In this document: in pieces, positions 9,084 through 18,342 of the stretch
Numbering within the stretch: the stretch's first letter is position 1
Layout: the number at the start of each line of letters is the position of its first letter
Notes under the pieces: model-generated
The model's input: the letters and a program-made list of their open reading frames with translations, nothing else
What the model was told of the DNA's origin: nothing
The model's database searches: none
Made by a program: the position numbers and the translations under genes
Assembly (NCBI GenBank): GCA_019239425.1
Contig: JAFAZX010000083.1
Span: 62,001-126,000 of the forward strand
Source: Acidobacteriota bacterium
GTDB lineage: Bacteria; Acidobacteriota; Blastocatellia; Pyrinomonadales; Pyrinomonadaceae
Direction: 5' to 3'
DNA length: 64,000 nucleotides

Positions 9084-9968
9084 ATGAGAAGACCCCTTCC
9101 CTTCCGAACCACACTCCTGCTCGCATTCCTGCTCGCGGCCGGGCTCTGCCTGAGCTGTTCCGGCGGCAACCGTGCGGGCCAAGCTTCGCAGACCACGCTG
9201 CGCCTGAGCATGATCCCGACGACCGACCCCGGCAAGATGCTGCGCGAGAGCCAGCCGCTCGTCGATTACCTGCAACGCGAGACGGGCGCGAAGGTCGAGC
9301 TGACCATCCCGACCAACTACGCGGCGGTCGTCGAGGCCGTCGGGAGCGACCAGGTGGACATCGCGCACTTCGGCGGCTTCACCTACGTGCAGGCCTCCGC
9401 GCGCTACGGCGTAACGCCCCTCGTCCAGCGCGACCGCGACCAGAACTTTCACAGCGTCTTCATCACGCAGCCCGGCTCGAACGTGAACGGCCTCGCAGAC
9501 CTCAAGGGGCACACCTTCGCCTTCGGCGACGTGAACTCCACCTCCGGCCACCTCATGCCCGAATACTTCATGCGCCAGTCGGGCGTGGACGCGGACGTGA
9601 TCGCGAAGGCCGTCTACACCGGCGGCCACGACGCCACGGCGCTCGCCGTCTCGAACCGGAAGGTCGACGCGGGCGCTTTGGACGAGCTGGTCTTCGAGCG
9701 GATGACGAAGGAGGGCAAGCTCGCGCCCGACAGCGTCCGCGTCTTCTACACGACGCCCGCCTTCTTCGACTATCTCTGGGCAGCGCGCAAAGGTCTCGAC
9801 CCCGGCTTGGCCGAGAGCTTCGCCGGCGCGCTGCTCAAGCTCGACGCGTCGAAGGCCGACGACAAGAAGGTGCTCGACATCCTGAGCGCGACGAAGTACG
9901 TGAAGGCCTCCGACCCGGACTACGAGAAGCTGCGGCAGGCGGCCCGCGACGCGGGACTCCTGAAGTGA
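9084..9968 (+). CDS. phnD: Phosphate/phosphite/phosphonate ABC transporter substrate-binding lipoprotein
   Basis: A 294-residue PhnD-like periplasmic binding protein. The N-terminal signal ends with Cys residues at 22 and 25 (LCLSCSGG), consistent with a lipoprotein. Family motifs seen: TTLRLSMIPTTDPGKML, PLVDYLQRETGAKVELTIPTNYAAVVEAVG, VDIAHFGGFTYVQA, and FAFGDVNSTSGHLMPEYF, which matches the PhnD/PtxB oxyanion-contact region. It is the first gene of a phnD-phnC-phnE order. No phosphonate-degrading genes (C-P lyase, phnX, ptxD) are nearby, so the exact substrate (phosphonate, phosphite or another oxyanion) is open. Confidence 0.88.
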   Translation: MRRPLPFRTTLLLAFLLAAGLCLSCSGGNRAGQASQTTLRLSMIPTTDPGKMLRESQPLVDYLQRETGAKVELTIPTNYAAVVEAVGSDQVDIAHFGGFTYVQASARYGVTPLVQRDRDQNFHSVFITQPGSNVNGLADLKGHTFAFGDVNSTSGHLMPEYFMRQSGVDADVIAKAVYTGGHDATALAVSNRKVDAGALDELVFERMTKEGKLAPDSVRVFYTTPAFFDYLWAARKGLDPGLAESFAGALLKLDASKADDKKVLDILSATKYVKASDPDYEKLRQAARDAGLLK

Positions 9969-9977
9969 ACAGCCGCG

Positions 9978-10760
9978 ATGGTCTACCTGCTCGACAAGGT
10001 CTGGAAGGAGTACCGCGGGCGCGCCGGCGTGACGCGCGCTCTCGACGGCCTCTCCCTGTCGGTCGAGAGGGGCGAGCGGCTCGCGCTCGTCGGCCGCTCG
10101 GGCGCAGGGAAGACGACGCTCTTCCGCCTGCTCAACGCGACGCTGCGTCCGACGCGCGGCCGCGTGCTCTTCGACGAACGCGATGTGGGCCAGATGTCTT
10201 CGCGCGAGCTGCGCGCGATGCGGCGACGGGTCGGCACGGTCTACCAACAGCACTACCTCGTGCCTTCGCTCTCGGTGCTCGACAACGCGCTCTGCGGGGG
10301 GCTGGGCCGCTGGTCGCTCTGGCAGACGGCGCGCAGCGTCCTGCGCCCCGAGAGGGCCGACGTGGAGGAGGCAGAGCACTTCCTCGAACTCGTCGGGCTT
10401 AAAGATAAACTGCGCGAGCGCGCCGACACGCTCTCCGGCGGGCAGCAGCAGCGCCTCGCCGTCGCGCGCGTGCTGATGCAAAACCCCGAAGTGATTCTCG
10501 CGGACGAGCCGGTCGCGTCGCTCGACCCCGGCCTCGCCGACTCGGTCATGAACCTTCTGCACGAGGTCGCGGACGAGGGCCGTCGTACGCTGGTCGTCGC
10601 GCTGCACAACGTCGAGTTGGCCCTGGGCTACTTCCCGCGCGTCGTCGGCCTGCGCGGCGGCGCGGTCGCGCTGGACGCGAAAGCCTCCGGCCTCACGCGC
10701 GAGGCGCTCGCGGAGTTTTACGCGGACGAAAAGGCTTGGCAACAGACTCCGGTCACATAG
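9978..10760 (+). CDS. phnC: Phosphonate-type ABC transporter ATPase
   Basis: A 260-residue ABC ATPase. Walker A is GRSGAGKT at about 39-46, the Q-loop YQQHYLVPSLSVLDN, the signature LSGGQQQR, and Walker B VILADEPVASLD. Overall it matches PhnC, including the insertion after the Q-loop. It begins 9 bp after phnD and its end overlaps the start chosen for phnE by 25 bp. It powers uptake of the ligand bound by the preceding lipoprotein. Confidence 0.9.
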   Translation: MVYLLDKVWKEYRGRAGVTRALDGLSLSVERGERLALVGRSGAGKTTLFRLLNATLRPTRGRVLFDERDVGQMSSRELRAMRRRVGTVYQQHYLVPSLSVLDNALCGGLGRWSLWQTARSVLRPERADVEEAEHFLELVGLKDKLRERADTLSGGQQQRLAVARVLMQNPEVILADEPVASLDPGLADSVMNLLHEVADEGRRTLVVALHNVELALGYFPRVVGLRGGAVALDAKASGLTREALAEFYADEKAWQQTPVT

Positions 10761-12544
10761 CCCCGCGCAGCGTCGCGCGCGGCCGAGGCGGAGACCTGCT
10801 CACGCCCCGGCGCGTCGTCGTCATGCTCGGGACGGTCGCGGCGCTCGCGCTCTGCTGGCGCGCGGCCGAGGTGCGGCCCGCGCTGCTCTTCGACCGCATG
10901 ACGTTGGCCGCCGTCTGGAACTTCCTGCGCGGCCTCTTCCCGCCCGACCTCTCGCCCGACTTCCTCCGCGTCGTCCTCAAAGCGACCTTCCAGACGATAG
11001 CCGTCGCGCTGGCGGGCACGCTGCTCTCGGTCGGGATAGGGATGCCGCTCGGCGTCCTCGCGACGGCGACGCTCTGGCGGCGCGGCCCCCTGCTCGAAGG
11101 CGAGCGCCGCGGCACAAAGTTAAAGCTACTCGCCGCGCTCAGCCTCTCGACGCGCGCGCTGCTCGGCTTCCTGCGCGCCGTCCCGGACTTGATGTGGGGC
11201 CTGCTCTTCGTCGTCGCGGTCGGGTTGGGTTCGCTCGCGGGGACTCTGGCCCTGGCGGTCGCGTACGGCGGCGTGCTGGGCCGCGTCTACGGCGACGTGT
11301 TCGAGGACGTAGACCCGCGCCCCGTCGAGGCGCTACACGCCGCGGGCGCGACGCGCGCGCAGGTCTTCCTGCGCGGCGTGTGGCCGCAGGCCGCGCCGGC
11401 CGTCGCCGCCTACACGCTCTACAACTTCGAGTGCGCGGTGCGCGCGGCCGCGGTGCTCGGGTTCGTCGGCGCGGGGGGCCTCGGCTACGAGATCAACCTC
11501 TCGATGCGCCTCTTCGAGTACGGGCAGGTGCTCACGCTGATACTCGCCTTCGTCGCGCTGCTCACGGGAACGGACGCCTTGAGCCGGCACTTCCGCAGAC
11601 GCCTGCACGCCGAGGTCTCGCCCGCCTCGCCCGCGCGCTTCCTGATGGAGGAGACGCTCGGCGTGGGCGCGCCGCCGTTCGGGCGGCGCGCCTCGCGCGT
11701 GCTGTCGCGCGTGAGGGCGCGGGCCGTCGTGCCGCTCCTCGCCTTCGCGGCCCTGTGCAGCCTCTACGCGGTCGGCTTCCTCAACGGCGCGCTGCTCGAC
11801 GAGGGGCTCGCGTCGAGAGTCGCGCGCTTCGTCGCGCGCATGTTCCCGCCCGACCTCTCGGCGGAGTTCCTCCTCGGACTCGTCCGCCCGCTCTTCCAGA
11901 CCGTCGGCATCTCCGTCATCGGGACGCTGCTCGGCATCGCCGTCGGCGCAGGGTTGGCCCTGCCCGCGACCTCGACGCTCGCGTTCGTGCCGGCGGACGC
12001 GGCCGGGCGGCGCTCCGCGTCGGGGCTCGCCGCGCGCTGGCTCGCGTACCGGGTGGCCCGCGCGGTCTTCACGCTGCTGCGTGCGATTCCCGAACTGGTG
12101 TGGGTGCTCGTCTGCATCATCGCGGTGGGACTCGGGCCGTTCGCGGGGACGCTCGCCATCGGGCTGCACACGGGCGGCGTGCTCGGCAAGCTCTACGCCG
12201 AGACGCTCGAAGAGGTGCCGATGCGCCCCGTGGAGGCCCTGCGCGCGGCGGGCGCGCGCGGGCCGCAGGTCTTCCTGTGGGCGATGTGGCCGCAGGCGCG
12301 GCCGATGCTCTTGAGCTACACGGTTCTGCGCTGGGAGATGAACCTGCGCGTCTCGACGGTGCTCGGGCTGGTCGGGGGCGGGGGCCTGGGGCAGGCCGTC
12401 TACAACAACGTCCAGTTGGGCTTCTACACGCGGCTGAGCACGCTCATCGCCGTGGTCTACGCGCTGGTGGTCGCGACCGACTGGCTGAGCGACCGGCTGC
12501 GCTACCGCACGCCCGATGAGTGCGAGCCTCCGCGCCGCACTTAA
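10736..12544 (+). CDS. phnE: Double-length phosphonate ABC transporter permease (fused PhnE-PhnE)
   Basis: 602 residues, about twice the usual PhnE length (about 270). Two tandem BinitII permease units are visible. Each has an FPPDLS(P/A)(D/E)FL lead-in, an RA(V/I)P(D/E)L(M/V)W segment, a G(G/V)VLG(R/K)(V/L)Y motif, an EALxAAGA(T/R)xxQVFL coupling-helix motif and a LGxVGxGGLG ending. The second copy starts near residue 330. The pair can form the transmembrane dimer as one polypeptide. The start is a TTG overlapping phnC; an in-frame ATG at 10824 is the alternative. Confidence 0.85.
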   Translation: MATDSGHIAPRSVARGRGGDLLTPRRVVVMLGTVAALALCWRAAEVRPALLFDRMTLAAVWNFLRGLFPPDLSPDFLRVVLKATFQTIAVALAGTLLSVGIGMPLGVLATATLWRRGPLLEGERRGTKLKLLAALSLSTRALLGFLRAVPDLMWGLLFVVAVGLGSLAGTLALAVAYGGVLGRVYGDVFEDVDPRPVEALHAAGATRAQVFLRGVWPQAAPAVAAYTLYNFECAVRAAAVLGFVGAGGLGYEINLSMRLFEYGQVLTLILAFVALLTGTDALSRHFRRRLHAEVSPASPARFLMEETLGVGAPPFGRRASRVLSRVRARAVVPLLAFAALCSLYAVGFLNGALLDEGLASRVARFVARMFPPDLSAEFLLGLVRPLFQTVGISVIGTLLGIAVGAGLALPATSTLAFVPADAAGRRSASGLAARWLAYRVARAVFTLLRAIPELVWVLVCIIAVGLGPFAGTLAIGLHTGGVLGKLYAETLEEVPMRPVEALRAAGARGPQVFLWAMWPQARPMLLSYTVLRWEMNLRVSTVLGLVGGGGLGQAVYNNVQLGFYTRLSTLIAVVYALVVATDWLSDRLRYRTPDECEPPRRT

Positions 12545-12572
12545 TCAAACCGACATGGGAGGGGAAACAGAG

Positions 12573-12785
12573 ATGAGGCCGGGGGCCAGAAACAAGATCG
12601 TCGGGACGGTCAAGTCCGTCAAGAAGGGCGACGTGATGTCGCTCATCAAGTTCGACGTCGTCTCGGCGGACGAGCTGTCTTCGGTCATCACGACGGAGTC
12701 GGCCGACGAGCTCGACCTGAAGGAAGGCGACCAGGTCGAGCTCGTCATCAAGGCCATCCACGTCCTGCCCATCAAGCGCGAGTAG
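12573..12785 (+). CDS. Mop/TOBE-domain molybdate-binding protein
   Basis: 70 residues, the standard size of a stand-alone Mop protein. The core ARNKIVGTVKSVKKGDVMS, EGDQVELVIKA and HVLPIKRE is the TOBE/Mop oligobinding fold that stores molybdate or tungstate. The ATG at 12573 is preferred because a GGAGGGG Shine-Dalgarno lies about 9 nt upstream; ATGs at 12516 and 12555 are longer options that overlap phnE. It follows the transporter closely, which raises the question whether the importer handles molybdate or another oxyanion. Confidence 0.85.
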   Translation: MRPGARNKIVGTVKSVKKGDVMSLIKFDVVSADELSSVITTESADELDLKEGDQVELVIKAIHVLPIKRE

Positions 12786-12795
12786 CGCGGCCCGC

Positions 12796-15700
12796 CTAAC
12801 GCCCGTCGCCCCACAGCAGAGTGGGCAGCGGCTTCGTGACGACGCGCGTGTTGTAGCGCTCGGCGTAGGCCGTGCGCGCCTCGGTCGAGAGGCCCGCGCG
12901 CGAGGCGTCGTACGGGTAAGACCGCATGCCGTGGAACGGCAGCGGCGCCACCTGCTCGGGGCTGGCGGAGTGTATGTTCATCTCCTTGCTGAAGCCGTCG
13001 GCGTAGAGCAGGAAGGTGTGCGTCCAGCCCTCGGGCAGCGGGGGCAGCGCCGCCGCGTCGAACGAGAGGCTCAGCTCGTCGCCCGCGCGCGAGACGACGA
13101 AGAGGTCGTCCGCCGCCTTCAACAACTCGCGCACGTCGCCCTCGCGCGTGAAGCTGCCGACGAAGGCCTTCCACGGCGAGACGAGAGAGACCTTCGCGTA
13201 GTCGTATACTTCCGGCTCGCGCCCGTCCGGCCTCACCTCAGCCGAGAAGCCGCGCCAGCTTAAGGTCGCCTGTGCCGGGTCGAGGCGCGTGAGCTTCAAG
13301 GGGAAATCCCCGCCGCTCTCATCGACCAGAATCTGATCCCAGTAGACGCGCATGTTCGTCACGATGCGCACCTCGCGGCTCCCTTCGGGCAGCTTGCCCG
13401 TCAGGTCGACGACTAAGGTCTGCGGGCGGCCGACGGGGATGCCTATGTTCTCGACGACGGTGCGCCACCCGCCCTTCCCGTCCCTGACCTGCAGCGAGGG
13501 AAACTTCATCTCAAGCTTGCCCTGCGCGGCCGCCACGTTGTCGCTCGAATACGCGTAGCTCGTCCAGCCGGTGAGCAGGAGAAGGGTTCTGGGTGCCGGG
13601 TGCTGGGTGTAGGAAGGGTGCTGGGTGCTGGGTGCTGGGTGCTGGGTTCTAAATTCCGAGTTCCGAGTCATCTTCTTACCAGCACCCAGCACCCAGTCCC
13701 CAGAACCCTTTCCCAGATCGAGCGTCAGCGTGTGCGGCTCGGCGTAGCCGCGGATGGCATCGAGCTTGAAGTCGTCGGGGTAGGTGCGGTCGAGTTTACT
13801 AACTTGAGCGAGTACGTCGTGGCCGTGGTCGTCGGTCGCGGCGGCCGGCGGGCGCGCGCCCTTCGTCGTGTAGAGCTTGAAGGCGGGCGGCGCGTCGCGC
13901 AGGCCTTCGTCGGGAAAGACCTCGACGCCCTCGGGGTGCGAGACGGCGACGAGTTGCAGGCGGTCGACGAAGAGCACCTCTTCCAGCTCGTTCGTCACGC
14001 GCAGCTCGTAGCGGCCGTCCTTCGGCTTCAACTGGTCGCCGCGGATGCGCACGTACTCGTCCGGGTCGGGCGTGTTGTAGACGCCGGGCGCGAGCCAGTC
14101 GCCCATCTCGCCGCCGCCCATGAAGTCCGTGATGAACTCGAAGCGCTCGCCGTTCCAGGCGTAGAGGAACGGGCACGACGAAGGCTTGCGGTCTAGCTCC
14201 GTGACTTTGAACGCGCCGGGCACGACGCCCGCGTCCGACTTCGAGGCGGCCGCCGACTGCGTCTCGGCCTGCACGACGCCCGAGGGCCAGAGTATCCGCA
14301 CGGCGTCGGCCGCGGTGCGCTGGCCCAGACCGAAGATGACTTCGACGGGCGCGGGCGCGGGACTCGCCGAGTAGCTCTCAAGCTTCTGCTGGAGGCTGCC
14401 CGCGCGCAGCTCGACCTTGCAGCCGACGCCGCTGCGGTTGCTCACCTTGCCCGCCAGCCCGACGCGCAGAGAGCGGTTCCTGTTCCCGCCCTCGTTGCGC
14501 GCGACGAGCAGGCCGGGCTTGCCCTGCGGCGGCGCCGCCGCGATGACGAAGTCAACGTCGCCGTCGCCATCCACATCTCCCGAGGCGAGTCCGACGGCGC
14601 CCGCGACCTGAGCCGACAGGGCGCGCGAAGCCTTCTCGCTCACGTCGGCCCAGCCATCGCCCGTGTTGCGCAGCACGCGCAGCTCGCCGCCCTTCGGCCC
14701 GCGCGACAGGGTTACCAAATCAAGCAGCCCGTCGTTGTCGTAATCGACGAACTGCGCCGCGACGGGTTCGCCCGCCTGCGAAGTGGGCCACGCGCTCACG
14801 CGGAAGCGTCCCTTGCCGTCGCTCAGGGCGAACTCGCCCGCGCCCTCCGCGCGCGAGAAGTAGAAGTCCGTGAAGCCGTCCTTGTTCACGTCGCCCGCCG
14901 CGACGGGGCCGAGGCCGCCGCCCTTCAAGTTGAGCCCGACCTCGGCCGCGACGTTGCGAAACGAGCCGTCGCGCAGATTCTTCCAGAGCGCAGGCGGCCC
15001 CGTCTCGCCCACGACGAGCAGGTCTACGTCGCGCCGGTTGTCGAAGTCGGTCGGGACGACCGCGACCGCGCGACCGCTCGGCGGCGTGATCTTCGACGCC
15101 GCAGTCACGTCCGCGAAGGTGCCGTCGCCGTTGTTGCGCAGCAGAAGGCCGGAGCCTAAGAAGATGTCGAGGTCGCCGTCGTGGTCGCAGTCCACGAACG
15201 CGGCCGCGCCCGAGTTGTTCGCGCGTGAAGCGATGCGCGCCGCCGCGGTCACGTCCTTGAAACGGCCGCCGCCCTCGTTGTGGAAGAGCGCGAGCGCGTC
15301 CGCCGTGATGACGAAGAGGTCGGGCCTCTCGTCGTTGTCGTAGTCGCCCGCGACGGCGCCGAGCACTAAGCCCTTCGCGTCCGCGGGCAGCCCCGACGCG
15401 GCGGTCACGTCCGAGAACTTCCCGCCGTCGTTGCGGAAGAGCCTGCGCGCGACGAAGAGGTCGAGGTCGCCGTCGTTGTCGAAGTCGAAGAGCAGGGGCG
15501 CGCCGCCCGCCTCCGCGCCCGAAGGGATGGCGGCGGCGGTCGCGTCCGTGTAGGAGACTTCGGGCGTGCGCTTGTCCACGAGGTCTGCCTCGGCCCCGGT
15601 CGAGGCGACGGCCTCGGCGTAGCGGCCCTGTTCGAGATAGTTCGTGCCGACGGTCGTCGCCGCGCCGCTCGCGCGCAACGCCTGGAACTGCTGCATCAGG

Positions 15701-16296
15701 CGCGTGCCCTCTTCGCGCTGCCCGCCGCGGATGAGCGAGGTGCCGAGGTTGTAAAGCGCCGTGCCGTTGTATGGCTCCTCTTCGAGCGCGATGCGCAGCG
15801 CCGCCATCGCCTCGGGGAACTTGCGCTGTTGCAGGTAGAGCTGGCCGACCTGCACGTTCGCGCCCACGTCGCGAGCGTCGAGCTTGAGCACGCGCTGGAA
15901 GGCCGCGACGGCGTCGTCGAGTCGGTTCTGCTGGCGCGCGATGAGCCCGAGGATGTACTGGGGCTGCGGCGCGTCGGGCGAGGCGAGGGCCGCGGCCTCC
16001 GCCTCCTTCTGCGCGGCGGCGAGGTCGGGCACGTTGTAGAGCGCAATCGCCAGGTTCGTCCGCGCGAGCGCGAGCTTTGGGTCGAGCTGAAGCGCGCGGC
16101 GGAACTGCTCGGCCCCCTCCCTGTGCTTGAACTGTTCGAGCAGCGCCACGCCCAAGTTGTTGGCGCGGTACGCCTCCTCGCGCGCGCCCCTCGCGGCGGG
16201 CGCTTGCGACGACACGTCAAGCCGCCGAGACGAAGAGACGGAGACGACTCCCGCCGCGACGAAGGCGACGAGTAAGAGGTAACGATACTGCTTCAT
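12796..16296 (-). CDS. Large secreted TPR / FG-GAP / ASPIC-UnbV (CRTAC1-type) protein
   Basis: 1166 residues with an N-terminal signal (MKQYRYLLLVAFVAAGVVSVSS) and a GGAAG ribosome site 5 nt upstream. TPR repeats occupy about 35-220. FG-GAP/VCBS repeats with Ca-binding loops such as DFDNDGDLDLF, DYDNDERPDLF and DVDGDGDVDF follow to about 610. An ASPIC/UnbV domain (RILWPSGVVQAE) comes next, and then a roughly 400-residue C-terminal region also present in the gene at 21178. A palindromic GCACCCAG repeat is inserted in frame (13583-13708). The family is abundant in Acidobacteria and its role is not established. It is convergent with the Mop gene. Confidence 0.85.
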   Translation of the reverse strand: MKQYRYLLLVAFVAAGVVSVSSSRRLDVSSQAPAARGAREEAYRANNLGVALLEQFKHREGAEQFRRALQLDPKLALARTNLAIALYNVPDLAAAQKEAEAAALASPDAPQPQYILGLIARQQNRLDDAVAAFQRVLKLDARDVGANVQVGQLYLQQRKFPEAMAALRIALEEEPYNGTALYNLGTSLIRGGQREEGTRLMQQFQALRASGAATTVGTNYLEQGRYAEAVASTGAEADLVDKRTPEVSYTDATAAAIPSGAEAGGAPLLFDFDNDGDLDLFVARRLFRNDGGKFSDVTAASGLPADAKGLVLGAVAGDYDNDERPDLFVITADALALFHNEGGGRFKDVTAAARIASRANNSGAAAFVDCDHDGDLDIFLGSGLLLRNNGDGTFADVTAASKITPPSGRAVAVVPTDFDNRRDVDLLVVGETGPPALWKNLRDGSFRNVAAEVGLNLKGGGLGPVAAGDVNKDGFTDFYFSRAEGAGEFALSDGKGRFRVSAWPTSQAGEPVAAQFVDYDNDGLLDLVTLSRGPKGGELRVLRNTGDGWADVSEKASRALSAQVAGAVGLASGDVDGDGDVDFVIAAAPPQGKPGLLVARNEGGNRNRSLRVGLAGKVSNRSGVGCKVELRAGSLQQKLESYSASPAPAPVEVIFGLGQRTAADAVRILWPSGVVQAETQSAAASKSDAGVVPGAFKVTELDRKPSSCPFLYAWNGERFEFITDFMGGGEMGDWLAPGVYNTPDPDEYVRIRGDQLKPKDGRYELRVTNELEEVLFVDRLQLVAVSHPEGVEVFPDEGLRDAPPAFKLYTTKGARPPAAATDDHGHDVLAQVSKLDRTYPDDFKLDAIRGYAEPHTLTLDLGKGSGDWVLGAGKKMTRNSEFRTQHPAPSTQHPSYTQHPAPRTLLLLTGWTSYAYSSDNVAAAQGKLEMKFPSLQVRDGKGGWRTVVENIGIPVGRPQTLVVDLTGKLPEGSREVRIVTNMRVYWDQILVDESGGDFPLKLTRLDPAQATLSWRGFSAEVRPDGREPEVYDYAKVSLVSPWKAFVGSFTREGDVRELLKAADDLFVVSRAGDELSLSFDAAALPPLPEGWTHTFLLYADGFSKEMNIHSASPEQVAPLPFHGMRSYPYDASRAGLSTEARTAYAERYNTRVVTKPLPTLLWGDGR
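13583..13708. repeat. Palindromic GCACCCAG repeat inserted in frame within a CDS
   Basis: Left arm 13583-13608 (GGGTTCTGGGTGCCGGGTGC and on) and right arm about 13679-13708 are near-perfect reverse complements. Between them are further tandem GGGTGCTG units and an AT-richer loop around 13650-13675. On the coding strand it adds a Thr/Gln/His/Pro-rich stretch (TQHPAPSTQHPSYTQHPAP) with no counterpart in the paralogue at 21178. Reading frame is kept on both sides. Confidence 0.8.
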
Positions 16297-16342
16297 ATGA
16301 CTTCCATGATGTTCTCGCAGCTGTGTGCGAAGGGAAAGAAGT

Positions 16343-16408
16343 TAACCACAGAGACACAGCTTCATCTTTAGCCCTCGACAGGCTGTGCCTCTGTGCCTCT
16401 GTGGTGAA
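16343..16408. repeat. Dispersed inverted repeat, copy 3 (imperfect)
   Basis: The left arm AACCACAGAGACACAGC starts near 16343 and the right arm GCTGTGCCTCTGTGCCTCTG runs to 16408. The arms differ in unit number, so the hairpin is imperfect. It lies between two minus-strand FG-GAP genes. Confidence 0.75.
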
Positions 16409-16422
16409 ATCCTCCCACACGC

Positions 16423-18282
16423 TCACTGGCCCTGCGTGGTCGGCGCGGGCGTCGGGGTCGGCGCGGCGCGGGCGAAGATGATCGGCTCGGATTTGGTGAC
16501 GCCCTGCCCTTCCTGCACGACGATGAGCTGGTTGGCCTTGACCTGCTGGACGGTGGCCTTCTCGCCGGACGGCCAGGCGATCTCGACCGTGTAGGTGCGT
16601 TCGGCCGCCTCGGGCTTGCCGAGGCCGAAGGTGAGCGTCAGCTCGCTCTGCGAGGCGTAGCTCGAACCCGTCCGCACCATGTTGCTCGTCTTGAAGCCGC
16701 CGGGGCCGTTGACGGTGACGCGCGCGCCGACGGCGTCGCGGTTCGAGCGCGTGCCGACGAGCTTCACGCGCAGCACGTCGTTCTGGTTCGCGTTGTCGTT
16801 CCGGTAGAGACGCGCCGGGCCGCCGTTGGCGGTCACTAATAGATCGAGGTCGCCGTCGTTGTCGTAGTCGCCGTAGGCCGCGCCGCGCCCGACGATGGCG
16901 CGGCCCAGGGCGCGCCCGACCCGCGCGGTCACCTCCTCGAACTTCTTCCGGCCGAGGTTGCGGAAGAGGTGCGGCGGCTGCGCGTAGCGGACGCGCGGCT
17001 GCACCTTCTGGATGTCGTCGGAGACGTGGCCGTTGACGGCGAAGATGTCGAGGAGGCCGTCGAGGTCGTAGTCGAAGAAGAAGGTGGCGAAGGTCAGGGA
17101 CTGCTCCGACATCTTGCCGATGCCGGAGTTGCGCGCCTCGTCGGTGAAGAGCCCGCCGCCGTCGTTGTGGTAGAGCGCCATGCTCTCCGAGGTGAAGTTG
17201 CCGATGACCAGACTCTGCCTTCCGGAGCCGTCGTAGTCGGCCGCGTCCACGCCCATGCCTGCGCGCGCCGCGCCCGACTCGCCGAAGGCGACGCCCGCCG
17301 TGAGCGCCTCGTCGGTGAACGTCCCGTTGCCGTTGTTCTTGTAGAGCTTGTTCGGCTCGGTGTCGTTGGCGACGAAGATGTCCATCTGGCCGTCGTCGTT
17401 GTAGTCGAGGAGCGCCACGCCGAGCGCCTTGCTCGTCGGGTCGTAGAGGCCGGCGCGCTGCGTCGCGTTCTCGAAGGTGCCGTTGCCGCGGTTGTGGTAG
17501 AGCGTCGAGCTCTGCCCCTTGTACTTCTGCGGCGTGCAGTAGGACTTGTTCGTCCCGTCGAGCGTGCAGTTCACGTCCGTCTCGGGCGTCCACTCGACAT
17601 AGTTGGCGACGAAGAGGTCGAGCTTGCCGTCGCGGTCGTAGTCGAAGAAGGCGGCGCTCGTGCCGAAGCCGGGGTCGCCGACGCCGGCCTTCGCGGTCAC
17701 GTCCTGAAACTTGCCGCCGCCCAGATTTCGATAGAGGTGGTCGGGGCCGACGGCCGTGATGTAGATGTCGACGAGGCCGTCGTTGTCGTAGTCGCCCACG
17801 GCGCAGCCGATGCCGTAGAAGTTCCCGGCGAGTCCCGCCTCGCGCGTCACGTCTTTGAAGGTGCCGTCGCCGTTGTTGTGGTAGAGCGCGGACGAAGTGG
17901 CCGGCCCCTTGTTCTCGGGCCAGGCGGTCGAGTTGACGAGCAGGATGTCGAGCCAGCCGTCGTTGTCGTAGTCGAGGAAGGCCGCGCCCGCGCCGAGCGT
18001 CTCGGGCAGATACTTCTTACCCGCGGCGCCGTTGTTGTGCTTGAAGCGCAAGCCCGCCTCGGCGGTCACGTCCACGTACTCGATGGGGCCGGAGGGGCGC
18101 GGAAGCGCCGCGCCGGGCGTCGGACTCGGCGTCGCGCCGGGCGTGGCCCCGGCGACGGCCGCGCCCGCGGCGTCCGGACTCTGCGGCGCGGCCGAAGGGT
18201 TCTGCGTCGGGTCTTGCTTGCAGCCGGAGGCGAGGGCCAGGAGGCAGAGCAGGACGGCGGTCAGTACGGGGGAACGGCGCAT
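16423..18282 (-). CDS. CRTAC1-type FG-GAP/ASPIC-UnbV lipoprotein
   Basis: 619 residues. The start at 18282 puts a lipoprotein signal at the front (LLCLLALASGCKQ). An Ala/Pro/Thr linker is followed by YVDVTAEAGLRFKHNNG, the typical CRTAC1 opening. FG-GAP repeats with DYDNDGWLDILL, DYDNDGLVDIYI, DYDRDGKLDLF and DYDLDGLLDIF loops make a probable seven-bladed propeller. The UnbV domain (GFKTSNMVRTGSSYASQSE, EIAWPSGEKATVQQ) closes the protein, ending in a Thr/Pro tail. An upstream start at 18327 is possible. It sits immediately downstream of the RnfD-like gene on the same strand. Confidence 0.85.
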   Translation of the reverse strand: MRRSPVLTAVLLCLLALASGCKQDPTQNPSAAPQSPDAAGAAVAGATPGATPSPTPGAALPRPSGPIEYVDVTAEAGLRFKHNNGAAGKKYLPETLGAGAAFLDYDNDGWLDILLVNSTAWPENKGPATSSALYHNNGDGTFKDVTREAGLAGNFYGIGCAVGDYDNDGLVDIYITAVGPDHLYRNLGGGKFQDVTAKAGVGDPGFGTSAAFFDYDRDGKLDLFVANYVEWTPETDVNCTLDGTNKSYCTPQKYKGQSSTLYHNRGNGTFENATQRAGLYDPTSKALGVALLDYNDDGQMDIFVANDTEPNKLYKNNGNGTFTDEALTAGVAFGESGAARAGMGVDAADYDGSGRQSLVIGNFTSESMALYHNDGGGLFTDEARNSGIGKMSEQSLTFATFFFDYDLDGLLDIFAVNGHVSDDIQKVQPRVRYAQPPHLFRNLGRKKFEEVTARVGRALGRAIVGRGAAYGDYDNDGDLDLLVTANGGPARLYRNDNANQNDVLRVKLVGTRSNRDAVGARVTVNGPGGFKTSNMVRTGSSYASQSELTLTFGLGKPEAAERTYTVEIAWPSGEKATVQQVKANQLIVVQEGQGVTKSEPIIFARAAPTPTPAPTTQGQ

Positions 18283-18342
18283 CTCGGGGGTGTCCACCTT
18301 GCTTTGATTTGAAACTTGGAATTTCAAATTTGAATTTCTGAT

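Noticed and set aside
6357-10742. A 1461-codon open frame on the minus strand
   Set aside because: It is antisense to the methyltransferase, phnD and phnC genes, which have clear motifs. Its composition is Arg/Ala low-complexity, as expected for a GC-rich shadow frame.
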